NCBI RefSeq assembly: GCF_014199415.1
Contig: NZ_JACIJN010000006.1
Coordinates: 62,001 to 126,000, forward strand
Length of the DNA: 64,000 nucleotides
Direction of reading: 5' to 3'
From: Sphingomonas endophytica
Lineage (GTDB): Bacteria; Pseudomonadota; Alphaproteobacteria; Sphingomonadales; Sphingomonadaceae
In this document: piece after piece, positions 55,151-64,000 of the stretch
How positions within the stretch are numbered: the first letter of the stretch is position 1
Layout of the letters: each line of letters starts with the position of its first letter
Translations under genes and position numbers: made by a program
The notes under the pieces: model-generated
The model's database searches: none
What the model saw: only the letters and a program-made list of their open reading frames with translations
Told to the model about the DNA's origin: nothing

Positions 55151-55355
55151 TCGCCGTCCCGCCGGTGCAGGTGCGCGCGCGCGCCCGCACCGGATGATGC
55201 GTCGGACGCACCGGCACCTGCCACCCGCGTGCTCGCGACGCCCAATGTTTACCGCACCGTAACCATGCCGCTTCACGGCCCCCTAACCACCGCAGGGTAG
55301 AAAGAGCCATCCCGACCGGACGATCGTCCGGCCACTCCGGGCATGGAGCAATCTG

Positions 55356-56633
55356 ATGAAGTCGCTGCTGCGTCATGCGGCACCGGGCACGCTGACGCGT
55401 CGCACCGGCCGGTCACTCGCGCAACTCGCCGGCGCGCTGGCGCTGGCGTCGTGCGGCGGCGGCAGCGGCGGTGGCGGTGGCGGGACAGCCGCGCCGGGCG
55501 CGGCGGCGCCGGTCACGGTCGTCCCGACCGCGACGCCGACCCCGGCACCGGCCCCCACGCCGACCCCCACCTCGGTCGCGGTGACGCCGGGCAGCCTGTC
55601 GGTCGCCGACAGCTATCCCGAGATCCCCAGCAACTTCGACGTCAACGCCGAGCTGGTTCCGTCCTGGGGCACCGGCGAGATCCCCGGCTCCGGCAAGCCC
55701 GACGTGGTCGGCGCGTTCCGCTTCATCTGCAATCCCAGCCACGAGCTTCGCGACGATCCGGTTGTCTTCCCCGGTCAGCCGGGTCGCTCGCACCTGCACC
55801 AGTTCTTCGGCAACACGCTGGCCAATGCCAATTCGACCTACGAAAGCCTGCGCACCACCGGCAACAGCACCTGCAACAGCCCGCTGAACCGCAGCGCCTA
55901 TTGGATCCCGGCGATGCTGAACGGCAAGGGCGGGGTGGTCCGGCCCGACTTCGTCAGCATCTATTACAAGCGTCTGCCGAAGGACGATCCCGAGTGTCAG
56001 CGCATGGGCAAGGCGTGCGTCGACCTGCCGCGCGGGCTGCGCTTCCTGTTCGGCTTCGACATGGCGAGCATGTCTACGAAATACGGGACCGGCTCGTTCA
56101 ATTGCCAGGGGCCGACATCGGTACCGGGCCATTACAACGACATCGTCGAGGCGGCGAAGAACTGCCCGATCGGCAACCAGCTCGGCGCGGTCATCGGCGC
56201 GCCGAATTGCTGGGACGGCAAGAATCTCGACAGCCCCGATCACCGGACGCACGTCGCGTCAGCCAGCTATGGGGACTGGGGCTATCTGAAATGCCCGGCG
56301 ACGCACCCCTATGTCATCCCGTCGTTCACGCTGGGCGCGTGGTACACCGTCGACGCGGATCTCGACACGTCCGGGACGTGGAACGGCAGCAAGTCGACGT
56401 GGCACTTCGCCTCGGACGAAATGCCGGGGATGCCGATGATGCGCCCGGGCACCACCATCCATGCCGACTGGTTCGGCGCGTGGGACGATGCGGTGATGCG
56501 GATGTGGACCGACAATTGCATCAACAAGCTGCTAAGCTGCAACGGCGGTGATCTGGGCAATGGCAAGCAGTTGAAGATGTTCAGCGGCTTTACCTGGACC
56601 GCCAAGCCGCACGTCGTCGCGGTCCCGAACTGA
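55356..56633 (+). CDS. DUF1996 lipoprotein with a Pro/Thr linker
   Basis: A 425-aa secreted protein. A long N-region leads to the lipobox LALASC, then poly-glycine and a [13 protein letters not shown] linker (about residues 35-73). The DUF1996 domain follows: FRFICNPSHELRDDPVVFPGQPGRSHLHQFFG, then ANSTYESLR, NRSAYWIPA and WHFASDEMPGMP. Many His/Asp/Cys residues suggest a metal or carbohydrate site. DUF1996 is common in fungi and some bacteria near carbohydrate-binding domains. Function is unknown. The upstream 205 bases hold no gene. Confidence 0.85.
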   Translation: MKSLLRHAAPGTLTRRTGRSLAQLAGALALASCGGGSGGGGGGTAAPGAAAPVTVVPTATPTPAPAPTPTPTSVAVTPGSLSVADSYPEIPSNFDVNAELVPSWGTGEIPGSGKPDVVGAFRFICNPSHELRDDPVVFPGQPGRSHLHQFFGNTLANANSTYESLRTTGNSTCNSPLNRSAYWIPAMLNGKGGVVRPDFVSIYYKRLPKDDPECQRMGKACVDLPRGLRFLFGFDMASMSTKYGTGSFNCQGPTSVPGHYNDIVEAAKNCPIGNQLGAVIGAPNCWDGKNLDSPDHRTHVASASYGDWGYLKCPATHPYVIPSFTLGAWYTVDADLDTSGTWNGSKSTWHFASDEMPGMPMMRPGTTIHADWFGAWDDAVMRMWTDNCINKLLSCNGGDLGNGKQLKMFSGFTWTAKPHVVAVPN

Positions 56634-56672
56634 TCGTGACGCGCGCCTCCCCCCGCGCCGCCGCGCGCGAAG

Positions 56673-56867
56673 TCAGATCACCAGCGCCGCGATCATCGTC
56701 CAGAGGAGCGCCGCCAGCATCAATCCGGTCAGCAGCCCGCGCGCCGTCGACAATGGATCGACCACCTCGGCGACGAACGGGCCGATCAACCCGAAGCGAT
56801 CGAAGACCAAAGGCACACCGCTTGCGGCAATTCGTTCCGTCCGATCGAAGCGCATCGGCCCCTCCAT
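56673..56867 (-). CDS. Small predicted membrane protein
   Basis: A 64-aa frame starting ATG at 56867 (or 56855) with one clear membrane segment at its C-terminal end (LLTGLMLAALLWTMIAALVI). No recognised family. It lies in the gap between the DUF1996 and PilZ genes. Its support is limited to the membrane segment and the absence of a better gene here. Confidence 0.4.
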   Translation of the reverse strand: MEGPMRFDRTERIAASGVPLVFDRFGLIGPFVAEVVDPLSTARGLLTGLMLAALLWTMIAALVI

Positions 56868-57031
56868 TTACCGTCGTTTCCGTGCCCCCGTCCCGGAACG
56901 GCACAGAAATCTTGCACGGCGGTGAACGATCGCAATCGATCTTGTTTCCGCGGACAGAAAAACGGCGGCGCATTAACCCGCTGGTAGCCCTGTCCGCCCT
57001 AATCCCCTGATGCTTAGCGAAAGGCGCGGCG

Positions 57032-57502
57032 ATGCTCATTCCGGCAATATTGCTACCCAGCGATTCCGACGACCGCCGCACGGCCGAGCGGCAGCCGATC
57101 AATCAACCCTCCACGCTGCGTGACGCACGGTCGACGGCGACCGACGTCTATGTCCGCGACCTGTCCGAAACCGGGTTCAGCGTCGCCACCGATTCGCGGC
57201 TGGAGATCGGCAGCACGGTGACGATCGGCCTGCCCGGTCGCGGGCGCGCCAGCGCGCGGGTCGTGCGGCAGGTGGCCGGCGGCTATGGCTGCGAGTTCTT
57301 CGAGCCGCTCGGCCGCGCCGATGTCATGCAGACCTTCCGTGGCGGCACCGTCATCCAGATGACGACCAGCGCACCGTTCGTCGAACCCGCGCCGGAGCCG
57401 GAAATCCGGCGCTTTCCGGGGGCGGTGCGGCTGACCGTCATCGTCGGCGGCTCCGCGATGCTGTGGCTCGGCATCGTCAAGGTCGTCGCCGGCCTGCTCT
57501 GA
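57032..57502 (+). CDS. PilZ-domain protein with a C-terminal membrane anchor
   Basis: A 156-aa protein. The PilZ c-di-GMP motif is visible: an arginine-rich start (DDRRTAERQPIN) and DLSETGFSV, matching the D/NxSxxG block, over residues 13-95. The last 30 residues form a membrane segment (LTVIVGGSAMLWLGIVKVVAGLL). It may link c-di-GMP to exopolysaccharide production at the membrane (inference). The exact RxxxR spacing is approximate. Confidence 0.85.
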   Translation: MLIPAILLPSDSDDRRTAERQPINQPSTLRDARSTATDVYVRDLSETGFSVATDSRLEIGSTVTIGLPGRGRASARVVRQVAGGYGCEFFEPLGRADVMQTFRGGTVIQMTTSAPFVEPAPEPEIRRFPGAVRLTVIVGGSAMLWLGIVKVVAGLL

Positions 57503-57512
57503 GGCAGGCCGG

Positions 57513-59465
57513 TCAGCGGCGACGCACCGCCGCGACCAGGAAGGCGCGCGCCGCCCGTCGCGATCCGGCGGCGGACAGATGTCCGTCATCGGCATAGAGC
57601 CACGTCGATCCCGTGCGATAGCGGCACGCTCCCGCCGGGCACAGGGACGCCAGCGGATCGACATAGTCCGCGCCGGCCGCCTCGCGCCGGACCAGCGCGA
57701 TCACGTCGGGATCGAGCCGCGGCACCGCCACCCCGACCGGATGTCCGGCCTGGCCCGACAGATAGTCGAACGCCTGCGGCGTCACGCCGAAGATCGGCGA
57801 CTGGCCGACCACCGTCACGCGCACGCCCAGCCGCTGCAACGCCGCGACCGTCGCATGCAGTTGCGCCAGGGTCCGCCAAGGCACCTCTTCCCAGCGAGCG
57901 GCGATCACCACCTGCGTGATGCCATAGCGCCGGATCAGCGCCGGCACGCGCGCATTGGAGCGCGAGCAACCGATCCGCGCCGCCGAGAAATAGGCGAAGA
58001 TCGGCGGGCAGCCCGCGAACGTATATTGCAGCAGCTCGCGATCCAGCGCCGCCTGTTCGGCGACCAGCCCCGGCACATAATGCGCGGCATGGCTGTCGCC
58101 CCAAAGCAGGACGCGGCCGCCGCGGCCGTGCGTGCGCGTGCAGCGATCGGCGCGCCATGCGATCGGCTGCGATGGGTCTTCGTTGAAGCAGGTCGCGCCG
58201 CCCCATTGCTCCTGCCCGCTGATCGCGACGGGGCGGTAGCCGGGAAAGCGCTCTGGCCAGCCTCCCGCCGCCGCGCCGGCCAGTCCGGCCGCCACCAGCG
58301 CCGCCGAGCCCGCCAGCCCGACCGCGATCACCCGCCATTGCGCGCGCGGCAACGCGCGCAGCCGATAGGCGTAGCGGCGCACCGGCTCCTCGACGAATCG
58401 CCACGACAGCGCTGCCAGCGCGATGCTGACGACCAGCATCGCCGCGCCCTCGATCGCGGTCGGCGGCCGCATCGACCGGTATTGGAACAGCGCCACGATC
58501 GGCCAATGGACCAGATACAGCGAATAGGAGATGCGCCCGATCGCGCGCGGCGCGGCCGTCGCCAACAGGCGGTTGACGACCGGCAGCCGCCCCGCGCCGG
58601 TGCCGGCCAGGATCACGAGCACCGTGCCGATGCACGGGAAAAGCGCGTTCCAGCCGGGGAAGGCCGATTTCTCGTCGAGCAACACCATGCTGCCGGCGAC
58701 CATCGCCAGCCCCAGCGCCGCCAGCGCCTCGCGCCCCGCCGGCCGCTGGGTCGGCGCGGCGCTGGCGCGCGCGACCGCGGCGCCGAGCAGCAACTCCCAG
58801 GCGCGGCTGGGCAGCAGGAAATAGCCGGCGGTCGGCGCGGTGAACACCATCGCCACCGAGGCAGCGAGGCTGCCCGCCGCGACGATCAGGATCGCGGGCA
58901 ACCACCAGCCCGGCCGCCGCCGGTGGAGCAGCGCCAGCGGTACGGGGGCGAAGAAGTAGAATTGCTCCTCCACCGCCAGCGACCAGCTGTGGAGCAGCGG
59001 CCGGGTCTGTGCGGCCGCTTCGAAATAGCCCGACGAGCGCCAGAAGAAGATGTTCGACGAGAAGCCGCCGATCGCGGCGACGCTGCGGAAATGCGTGACG
59101 AGGTCTTCGGGCAGCAGCAACCAGATCGCCGCCGCGGTCGTCACCAGCACGGTCGCGACCAGTGCCGGCAGGATGCGGCAGACGCGGCGCACGTAGAAAG
59201 CGCGGAGGCTGAACCGCCCGGCATCGACGTCGCCGGCGATGCTGCGCGCGATCACGAACCCGGAGATGACGAAGAAGACGTCGACCCCGACATAACCGCC
59301 CGACAACAGTCCTGCCCCGAAATGGAACAGGACGATCGGCACGACCGCAAGCGCGCGCAAGCCGTCAATGTCGTCACGATGATTCAAGCGCGTCGGGGCT
59401 CCTGACGCGGCCGTTAGGCGAGCGCCGCACCGCAAACAAGCGGCCCTTTCGGGCAGGTGCCCCAT
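57513..59465 (-). CDS. OafA/YrhL-type acyltransferase fused to an SGNH domain
   Basis: A 650-aa two-domain O-acetyltransferase. Residues about 25-370 are the membrane acyltransferase 3 domain (DDIDGLRALAVVPIVLFHFG, FFVISGFVIARS, SWSLAVEEQFYFF); the C-terminal 250 residues are a periplasmic SGNH domain with LLWGDSHAAHYVPGL and DDGHLSAAG as the Ser and Asp/His parts. Such enzymes O-acetylate LPS or exopolysaccharide. The ATG at 59465 adds about 27 non-conserved residues; a TTG at about 59387 next to NHRDDIDGLRA may be the true start. Confidence 0.88.
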   Translation of the reverse strand: MGHLPERAACLRCGARLTAASGAPTRLNHRDDIDGLRALAVVPIVLFHFGAGLLSGGYVGVDVFFVISGFVIARSIAGDVDAGRFSLRAFYVRRVCRILPALVATVLVTTAAAIWLLLPEDLVTHFRSVAAIGGFSSNIFFWRSSGYFEAAAQTRPLLHSWSLAVEEQFYFFAPVPLALLHRRRPGWWLPAILIVAAGSLAASVAMVFTAPTAGYFLLPSRAWELLLGAAVARASAAPTQRPAGREALAALGLAMVAGSMVLLDEKSAFPGWNALFPCIGTVLVILAGTGAGRLPVVNRLLATAAPRAIGRISYSLYLVHWPIVALFQYRSMRPPTAIEGAAMLVVSIALAALSWRFVEEPVRRYAYRLRALPRAQWRVIAVGLAGSAALVAAGLAGAAAGGWPERFPGYRPVAISGQEQWGGATCFNEDPSQPIAWRADRCTRTHGRGGRVLLWGDSHAAHYVPGLVAEQAALDRELLQYTFAGCPPIFAYFSAARIGCSRSNARVPALIRRYGITQVVIAARWEEVPWRTLAQLHATVAALQRLGVRVTVVGQSPIFGVTPQAFDYLSGQAGHPVGVAVPRLDPDVIALVRREAAGADYVDPLASLCPAGACRYRTGSTWLYADDGHLSAAGSRRAARAFLVAAVRRR

Positions 59466-59698
59466 GGTGGAGCACCACGGGCAACTACGTGTTCCCTCCC
59501 GTTCCGTCGACCCGTCCCACCCAAGCCACGGCTCGCCGCCCGAGCGGAACCCATTGGGTAAACGTTAATTTAACCACCGCCACGACGGATCGGCACGATC
59601 GCGGGGTGAGGTGAAGAAAGGGTAACTTTCTTCCGGTTTTCATTTTCCTCGGTTTGATCTATTTGTTGCGATGCAGCGTAACGTCAGGGAGCGAAGCC

Positions 59699-60391
59699 GT
59701 GCATGAAGCGACCGTAATGGTTGCGCCGGAACGGACCGGCGTGGCGAACGGCATGATGGATAATGCGAAGTGGCAGCGGCTGGACGATATCGCCAGCCGC
59801 GTGCTCGACGTCACCCTCGCCGTCACCGCGTTAATCATCCTCGCGCCGTTGATGGCGATCGTCGCGGCGGTGATCTACATCCTCGATCCCGGCCCGGTGA
59901 TCTTCGCGCATCAGCGGATCGGTCGCGGTGGCCGCTCCTTCCCGTGCCTCAAGTTCCGCAGCATGGTGGTCGACGCCGACGCGCGCCTGCGCAACCTGCT
60001 CGAGACCAGCGCGGAAGCGCGCGCCGAATGGGAGCGGGACCACAAGCTGCGCGACGATCCGCGTGTGATCGGTATCGGCCGTTTCCTGCGCAAGACAAGC
60101 CTCGACGAGCTGCCGCAGCTCTGGAACGTCGTGCGCGGCGACATGAGCCTCGTGGGCCCGCGGCCGATCGTCGTCGGCGAGATCAGCCGCTATGGCCGGT
60201 ATTTCGAACATTATTGCGCGGTGCGCCCCGGCATCACCGGGCTGTGGCAGGTCGGCGGACGCAACGACGTCTCCTACCGGCGGCGCGTGGCCTATGACGT
60301 CACCTACAGCCGCGCGCGGTCGTGTGCGATGAACGTCAAGATCATCGCCTATACCGTGCCGAGCGTGCTGTTCCAGCGCGGCTCCTATTGA
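59699..60391 (+). CDS. Sugar transferase (second initiating glycosylphosphotransferase)
   Basis: A 230-aa polyprenyl-phosphate sugar-1-phosphate transferase of the short WbaP-catalytic-domain/ExoY type: one N-terminal membrane helix (LDVTLAVTALIILAPLMAIVAAVIYIL), then FPCLKFRSMVVDAD, GRFLRKTSLDELPQLWNVVRGDMSLVGPRP and RPGITGLWQVGGRND. It uses UDP-galactose or -glucose (family knowledge). The GTG at 59699 is supported by AGGGAG 7 bases upstream. It is the second initiating enzyme in the window. The 233-bp region before it is relatively AT-rich and holds no gene. Confidence 0.9.
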   Translation: MHEATVMVAPERTGVANGMMDNAKWQRLDDIASRVLDVTLAVTALIILAPLMAIVAAVIYILDPGPVIFAHQRIGRGGRSFPCLKFRSMVVDADARLRNLLETSAEARAEWERDHKLRDDPRVIGIGRFLRKTSLDELPQLWNVVRGDMSLVGPRPIVVGEISRYGRYFEHYCAVRPGITGLWQVGGRNDVSYRRRVAYDVTYSRARSCAMNVKIIAYTVPSVLFQRGSY

Positions 60392-60427
60392 TCCTCCACC
60401 CCGCGGCCTGACGGCGGCGGGCGTGCC

Positions 60428-61066
60428 TCATCCTCCGCGCAGCTGGTCGCGCACCGCGGTCAGCCGCTGTTTGGCGCGGGCATGTTCGGCCTTGGCCAGC
60501 GTCATCATCCGGCCGTCCAGCGCCTTCAGCTCGCGACTCGCCAGCGCGGCATCGCCAGTCGCCTTGGCGGCCTGGATCCGGAGCAGCAGCAAATCGTGGC
60601 GGAGCGCGGCCTGATCGGTGGCCGGCCCGCGCTGCTGCGCACGCGCATAGGTCTGGCTGATCTTCAGCGACAGCACTGCGCTTTGCGACTCGCGCAGGTC
60701 GCGATCGGCGCGCACTTCCGCGATCCGCTGCAACACCGCGGCGCGCCGCGCCGCCGCCGCCGCGCGATCTGCGGCAAGCTGGTGCTGCGCCTCGCCCAGC
60801 AGCGCCGCAATCTTGGGATCGGCACGCCGTCCGAGCAGCGCCGCGGGGAAGGCGATCGTCGGTGCGCCGCTCGCCTCCGTCCGCCACAGCGCCTCCTGCG
60901 CCATCAGCCGGTCGGCCGCGAGCCCTGAGACGGGCTGCGGCGTGCGCGCGGTGCAGGCGATCGCGGCGAGCGCGGTCAGCCCGAACAGTCCGGCAAAGCC
61001 GAAGGCCCGGCGCAGCGCCGCCGACACATCGTCTTCGACCGTCGTACGCCCGCTGCTCGCTTCCAT
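60428..61066 (-). CDS. Hypothetical membrane-anchored coiled-coil protein
   Basis: A 212-aa protein with one N-terminal membrane segment (FAGLFGLTALAAIAC, about residues 24-40) and a long Ala/Arg/Gln-rich helical body (about 75-210) likely to form a coiled coil in the periplasm. I recognise no family. The gene is convergent with the sugar transferase gene. It could be a Wzz-like or structural partner of EPS assembly, but nothing in the sequence proves that. Confidence 0.62.
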   Translation of the reverse strand: MEASSGRTTVEDDVSAALRRAFGFAGLFGLTALAAIACTARTPQPVSGLAADRLMAQEALWRTEASGAPTIAFPAALLGRRADPKIAALLGEAQHQLAADRAAAAARRAAVLQRIAEVRADRDLRESQSAVLSLKISQTYARAQQRGPATDQAALRHDLLLLRIQAAKATGDAALASRELKALDGRMMTLAKAEHARAKQRLTAVRDQLRGG

Positions 61067-61309
61067 GATCCCGCCTGCCCTAAAATCTTTGCGTCGTAGC
61101 GCGATGATAAGCGCGAGATATTAAGAAGACGTAAGTCACGTTCCACTGCCCGGCGCCGTGATTGTTACGCCCCCACAACAGGCAGGATGGCGTCGGATCA
61201 TCAACTTTTACTGCAGTGCCATTAACCTCGTCTTCAATCGATCCGCGTAGCTGCTGCCCATCCGCCACAACGGCGGCGACAGTTCAGATTCGGGCAGACG
61301 GTCGTGGCG

Positions 61310-63550
61310 ATGACGCGGGTACGGACACATCTTCTTCTGGCGACCGCGTCGCTCGCGCTGGCGAGTTGCGGCGGTGGCGGTGGCGGGGGAAGCAGCGGAG
61401 GCGGCACCGCGACGACGCCGGTCGTCGTCGTTCCTGCGCCGACACCGACTCCTACCCCGTCGGTCGGCTCGGGCAGCGCCGGTCCCGGCGTCGCGCCTGC
61501 GCCATCGCCGACGCCGACGCCGACGCCGACCGACGGCGGGATCGTGATCGTCACCCCCACCCCGGCCCCGACGCCCACGCCGACGCCCACGCCGACCCCG
61601 GTGCCGTCGCCGACGCCGACCCCGACGCCGACCCCAACCACCCCGGTCAGCCCGTTCCCGGAGCCGGTCCCCACCGCGACGCCGACGCCAACGCCGACCC
61701 CGGTCGTCATCGCCCCGACGCCGACCCCCGCGCCTTCACCGACGCCGACCCCCGCGGTCGTCACACCCGCGCCGACGCCGACGCCAACCCCGGCGATCGA
61801 GCTTCCCGAGGAAGCCGCGCCGAGCGACGGTCTTTCCTATCTGGCGGCGCGCGCCAGCGAGCTGGCGACGTCGATCGTCGATGCCTTTTGGCGGTTCCTC
61901 GCGCTGTTCACCGCCAACGGCAGCAGCACGCCGTGGTCGACCGGGCTCAGCGCGTTCAACCAGCCGGTCACCACAGTCGACGGCGCCAACGCCGTGCCGG
62001 TCGACGTGCTGCGCCTCGCGCGGCAGGCGTCGTTCGGCCCGACCCCGCAACTGGTGGCGCGGATCACCGAACTGGGCATCCCCGGCTGGATCGACGAGCA
62101 GTTCCGCGTGCGCGGCAGCACCTACACCGATCTCGTCAAATGGGTCCCGAACGATTATTGCTCGGACCGCACGATCGCCAATTGCTGGCAGAACAATTTT
62201 ACGCGGGTGCCGGTCGCGGCGCGCTTCTATGCCGACGCCGCGCTCGCCCCCGACCAGTTGCGCCAGCGCGTGGCGTTCGCCCTGTCGCAGATCCTCGTGA
62301 TCTCGGGCAACGGCGTGAACAGCACGTCGGGCATCGCCTCCTATCAGCAGATGCTGCTCGACGGCGCCTTCGGCAATTACCGCGATCTGCTCGGCAAGGT
62401 GACGATGCACGGCGCGATGGGCTGGTATCTGTCGATGGCCGAAAGCATCCGGAGCGCGCCGTCGGAGAATTATGCGCGCGAGATGCTGCAATTGTTCACG
62501 ATGGGGCCGATGCAGCTCAACGCCGACGGCACGCCGGTGCTCGCCGGCAATGGTGCGCTGGTGCCCAATTACGGTCCCGACGACATCAAGGGCCTGTCGC
62601 GCGCGCTCACCGGCTGGACCTATGCGAAGAACGGCGGGCGCACCGACTGGAACGGCAACGATTTCTCGCAGCCGATGGTCGTGCGACAGGTCAATTGGGC
62701 CTATGACTCGCAGGCCAAGTCGTTCCTCGGCGCGACCGTCCCGGCGGGCGCGGCGCCGGCCGAAAGCGTGCGCATCGCGCTCGATGCGGCGTTCAACAAC
62801 CCCAGCACGCCGCCGCGGATCGCGAGGCTGCTGATCCAGCATCTCGTCAAGTCGAACCCCTCGCCCGCCTATGTCGCGCGGATCGGGTCGGTGTTCACCG
62901 ACAATGGCAAGGGCGTCCGCGGCGACCTGAAGGCGGTGGTGCGCGCGATCCTGCTCGATCCGGAGGCGCGCGGCGACGAACCGCGCGGCGGCGGGTTCGG
63001 CAAGGTCAAGGAGCCGGTGCTGGTGATGATGGGGCTGGTCCGCGCGAGCGGGCTCCAGACCGACGGCGCCGCGATGACGATGCGCGACGTGGCGCTCGGC
63101 CAGCCGGTGTTCCAGGCGCCGTCGGTCTTCAACTTCTACCCGCCCGACTATCCGCTGCCGCGCAGCAACGGGCTGGTCAGTCCGGCGTCGAAGCTGTTCT
63201 CGGCCGGCGGCACCGTCGCGCTCCAGAACCTCGTCTACGACTGGACGCTGAAGGGCGACTTCAATCGCGGCGACTGGAACTTCAACAACTATCTCAACAA
63301 CACCAGCAGCTCGGCCAACACCGCGCCGCTCTGGGGTGGCTGGGAGGCGATCGCCGCCGATCCCGACCGGCTGGTCGCGGTGGTCAATCTGCTGATGCTC
63401 AACAACACCGCGACCGATGCGCAGAAGCAGGCGCTTCGCACCGCGGCGCTGTCGATCACCAACGGCAATCCGCAGGTGCAGGCGCGCAAGCGCGCGCAGG
63501 CGCTGCTCTACATCGCCGCCACCAGCCCCAATTTCCTCGTCGATCGCTGA
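61310..63550 (+). CDS. DUF1800 lipoprotein with a long Pro/Thr repeat linker
   Basis: A 746-aa secreted protein. Lipobox LALASC is followed by [12 protein letters not shown] and then about 100 residues of PTPTPTP repeats (roughly residues 45-165). The rest is the DUF1800 domain: [67 protein letters not shown] and [16 protein letters not shown]1800 and DUF1501 genes sit side by side in many bacteria, as here; the biochemical role is not known. GTG at 61304 is an alternative to ATG 61310. The 243-bp region before it has no gene. Confidence 0.88.
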   Translation: MTRVRTHLLLATASLALASCGGGGGGGSSGGGTATTPVVVVPAPTPTPTPSVGSGSAGPGVAPAPSPTPTPTPTDGGIVIVTPTPAPTPTPTPTPTPVPSPTPTPTPTPTTPVSPFPEPVPTATPTPTPTPVVIAPTPTPAPSPTPTPAVVTPAPTPTPTPAIELPEEAAPSDGLSYLAARASELATSIVDAFWRFLALFTANGSSTPWSTGLSAFNQPVTTVDGANAVPVDVLRLARQASFGPTPQLVARITELGIPGWIDEQFRVRGSTYTDLVKWVPNDYCSDRTIANCWQNNFTRVPVAARFYADAALAPDQLRQRVAFALSQILVISGNGVNSTSGIASYQQMLLDGAFGNYRDLLGKVTMHGAMGWYLSMAESIRSAPSENYAREMLQLFTMGPMQLNADGTPVLAGNGALVPNYGPDDIKGLSRALTGWTYAKNGGRTDWNGNDFSQPMVVRQVNWAYDSQAKSFLGATVPAGAAPAESVRIALDAAFNNPSTPPRIARLLIQHLVKSNPSPAYVARIGSVFTDNGKGVRGDLKAVVRAILLDPEARGDEPRGGGFGKVKEPVLVMMGLVRASGLQTDGAAMTMRDVALGQPVFQAPSVFNFYPPDYPLPRSNGLVSPASKLFSAGGTVALQNLVYDWTLKGDFNRGDWNFNNYLNNTSSSANTAPLWGGWEAIAADPDRLVAVVNLLMLNNTATDAQKQALRTAALSITNGNPQVQARKRAQALLYIAATSPNFLVDR
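61501..61796 (+). repeat. Degenerate tandem repeat encoding the Pro/Thr linker
   Basis: About 300 bases built mostly from hexamers of the CCGACG/CCGACC/CCCACG type, encoding alternating Pro-Thr. Units are imperfect and interrupted by short unrelated spacers. Six-base units keep the frame if the number changes, so length polymorphism would not break the protein. Confidence 0.85.
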
Positions 63551-63562
63551 GGATCACGGTTC

Positions 63563-64000
63563 ATGACGCACATTTCCCGCCGCCACTTCCACCAGATGGC
63601 GATGAGCGCCGGCGCGGCCGCCGCGCTCGGCATGTTCGGCCGCGGCGTCGCCTATGGCGCGCCGGGCAGCGGCTTCCGCGCCATGGTCGGCGTGTTCCTG
63701 TTCGGCGGCAACGACGGCTGGAACATGCTCGTCCCCACCGACGGCGCCGCCTATTCGGCCTATGTCAGCTCGCGCCAGACCGTCGCGCTGCCGCCGTCGG
63801 GCGTCGTGCCGCTGGCGGGCAGCGGGTTCGGGCTGCACAAGGCGATGGCCAGCCTCGCGCCGATCTGGGACAAGGGTGCGATGGCGCTGGTGCTCAACGC
63901 CGGCACGCTCGCCGCGCCGCTGACCAAGGCGACCTATCTCAGCCGTCCCGACCTGCGCCCGTCGAACCTGATGAGCCATTCCGACGAGCAGGAGCATTGG
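63563..64000 (+). CDS. DUF1501 family protein (partial)
   Basis: The first 146 codons of a DUF1501 protein; the gene runs off the right edge with no stop. A twin-arginine signal is visible (SRRHFHQMAMSAGAAAALGMFG), followed by VGVFLFGGNDGWNMLVPTDG and a later SHSDEQEHW, typical of the family, which belongs to the alkaline phosphatase/sulfatase-like fold. GAGGATCAC lies upstream of the ATG. It follows the DUF1800 gene by 12 bases, the usual pairing. It is likely exported folded through the Tat system. Confidence 0.88.
   Translation, partial: MTHISRRHFHQMAMSAGAAAALGMFGRGVAYGAPGSGFRAMVGVFLFGGNDGWNMLVPTDGAAYSAYVSSRQTVALPPSGVVPLAGSGFGLHKAMASLAPIWDKGAMALVLNAGTLAAPLTKATYLSRPDLRPSNLMSHSDEQEHW

Noticed and set aside
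56950..56985. A sequence (ACAGAAAAACGGCGGCGCA) shared with the terminator at 34021
   Set aside because: The match covers only about 19 bases and the second half of the hairpin is absent here, so I take it as coincidence or a decayed copy and not a terminator.
61501..61796. CRISPR-like or minisatellite array
   Set aside because: The units are imperfect hexamers in frame within one protein with no spacers of uniform length; it is a Pro/Thr linker.

Overview
The window is chromosomal DNA from a GC-rich alphaproteobacterium, most probably a sphingomonad (Sphingomonas or a close relative). This rests on an ALAS-type hemA, a sphingan-like order of polysaccharide export genes, an alphaproteobacterial exosortase V locus with a PEPxxWA-CTERM protein, and very GC-rich third codon positions. 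I see no rRNA, tRNA, phage, insertion sequence or CRISPR array. Several families of palindromic intergenic repeats are present.

Region 1 (1-33 kb) is mostly housekeeping. It opens with the tol-pal start (tolQ, ybgC) and a coupled trio of PLP enzyme, asparaginase-domain protein and M3 oligopeptidase. Next come an organic-acid uptake module (MHS transporter, alginate-export-like porin, DctB/DctD-like two-component system) and an M48 protease. Then follow hemA, murI, plsY-dprA and topA, a carbohydrate pair (GH130-like protein plus a GT4/six-hairpin fusion), queF, and sseA-metC-mscS. The last block, ileS-lspA-DUF3035 lipoprotein with ribF, folA and a metallophosphatase upstream, lies on the minus strand.

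Region 2 (33-64 kb) is an envelope and exopolysaccharide island. It holds a GT14 enzyme, a PEPxxWA-CTERM protein, a WecG-type transferase, a polyprenyl glycosylphosphotransferase and a TPR lipoprotein. Divergent from these is an export operon (OPX - outer-membrane barrel - Wzz/GumC co-polymerase - BY-kinase). The exosortase V set (EpsD, small accessory protein, EpsI, XrtV) follows. After it come several glycosyltransferases (GT2, GT4, GT25), UDP-xylose synthase, two acyltransferases, a second initiating sugar transferase, a PilZ protein, and secreted DUF1996, DUF1800 and DUF1501 proteins. No Wzx flippase, Wzy polymerase or ABC exporter lies inside the window.

Most notable points: (i) a palindromic repeat lies in frame inside ileS and adds about 38 residues; (ii) the polysaccharide export (OPX) gene is out of frame at a T7 tract within its signal peptide; (iii) the DctD-like regulator has an intact ATPase but no GAFTGA loop; (iv) a GH130-like protein is paired with a GT4/six-hairpin fusion, a possible undescribed mannoside system; (v) an exosortase V system sits inside a sphingan-like polysaccharide island. 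Many adjacent genes share ATGA/GTGA stop-start overlaps.
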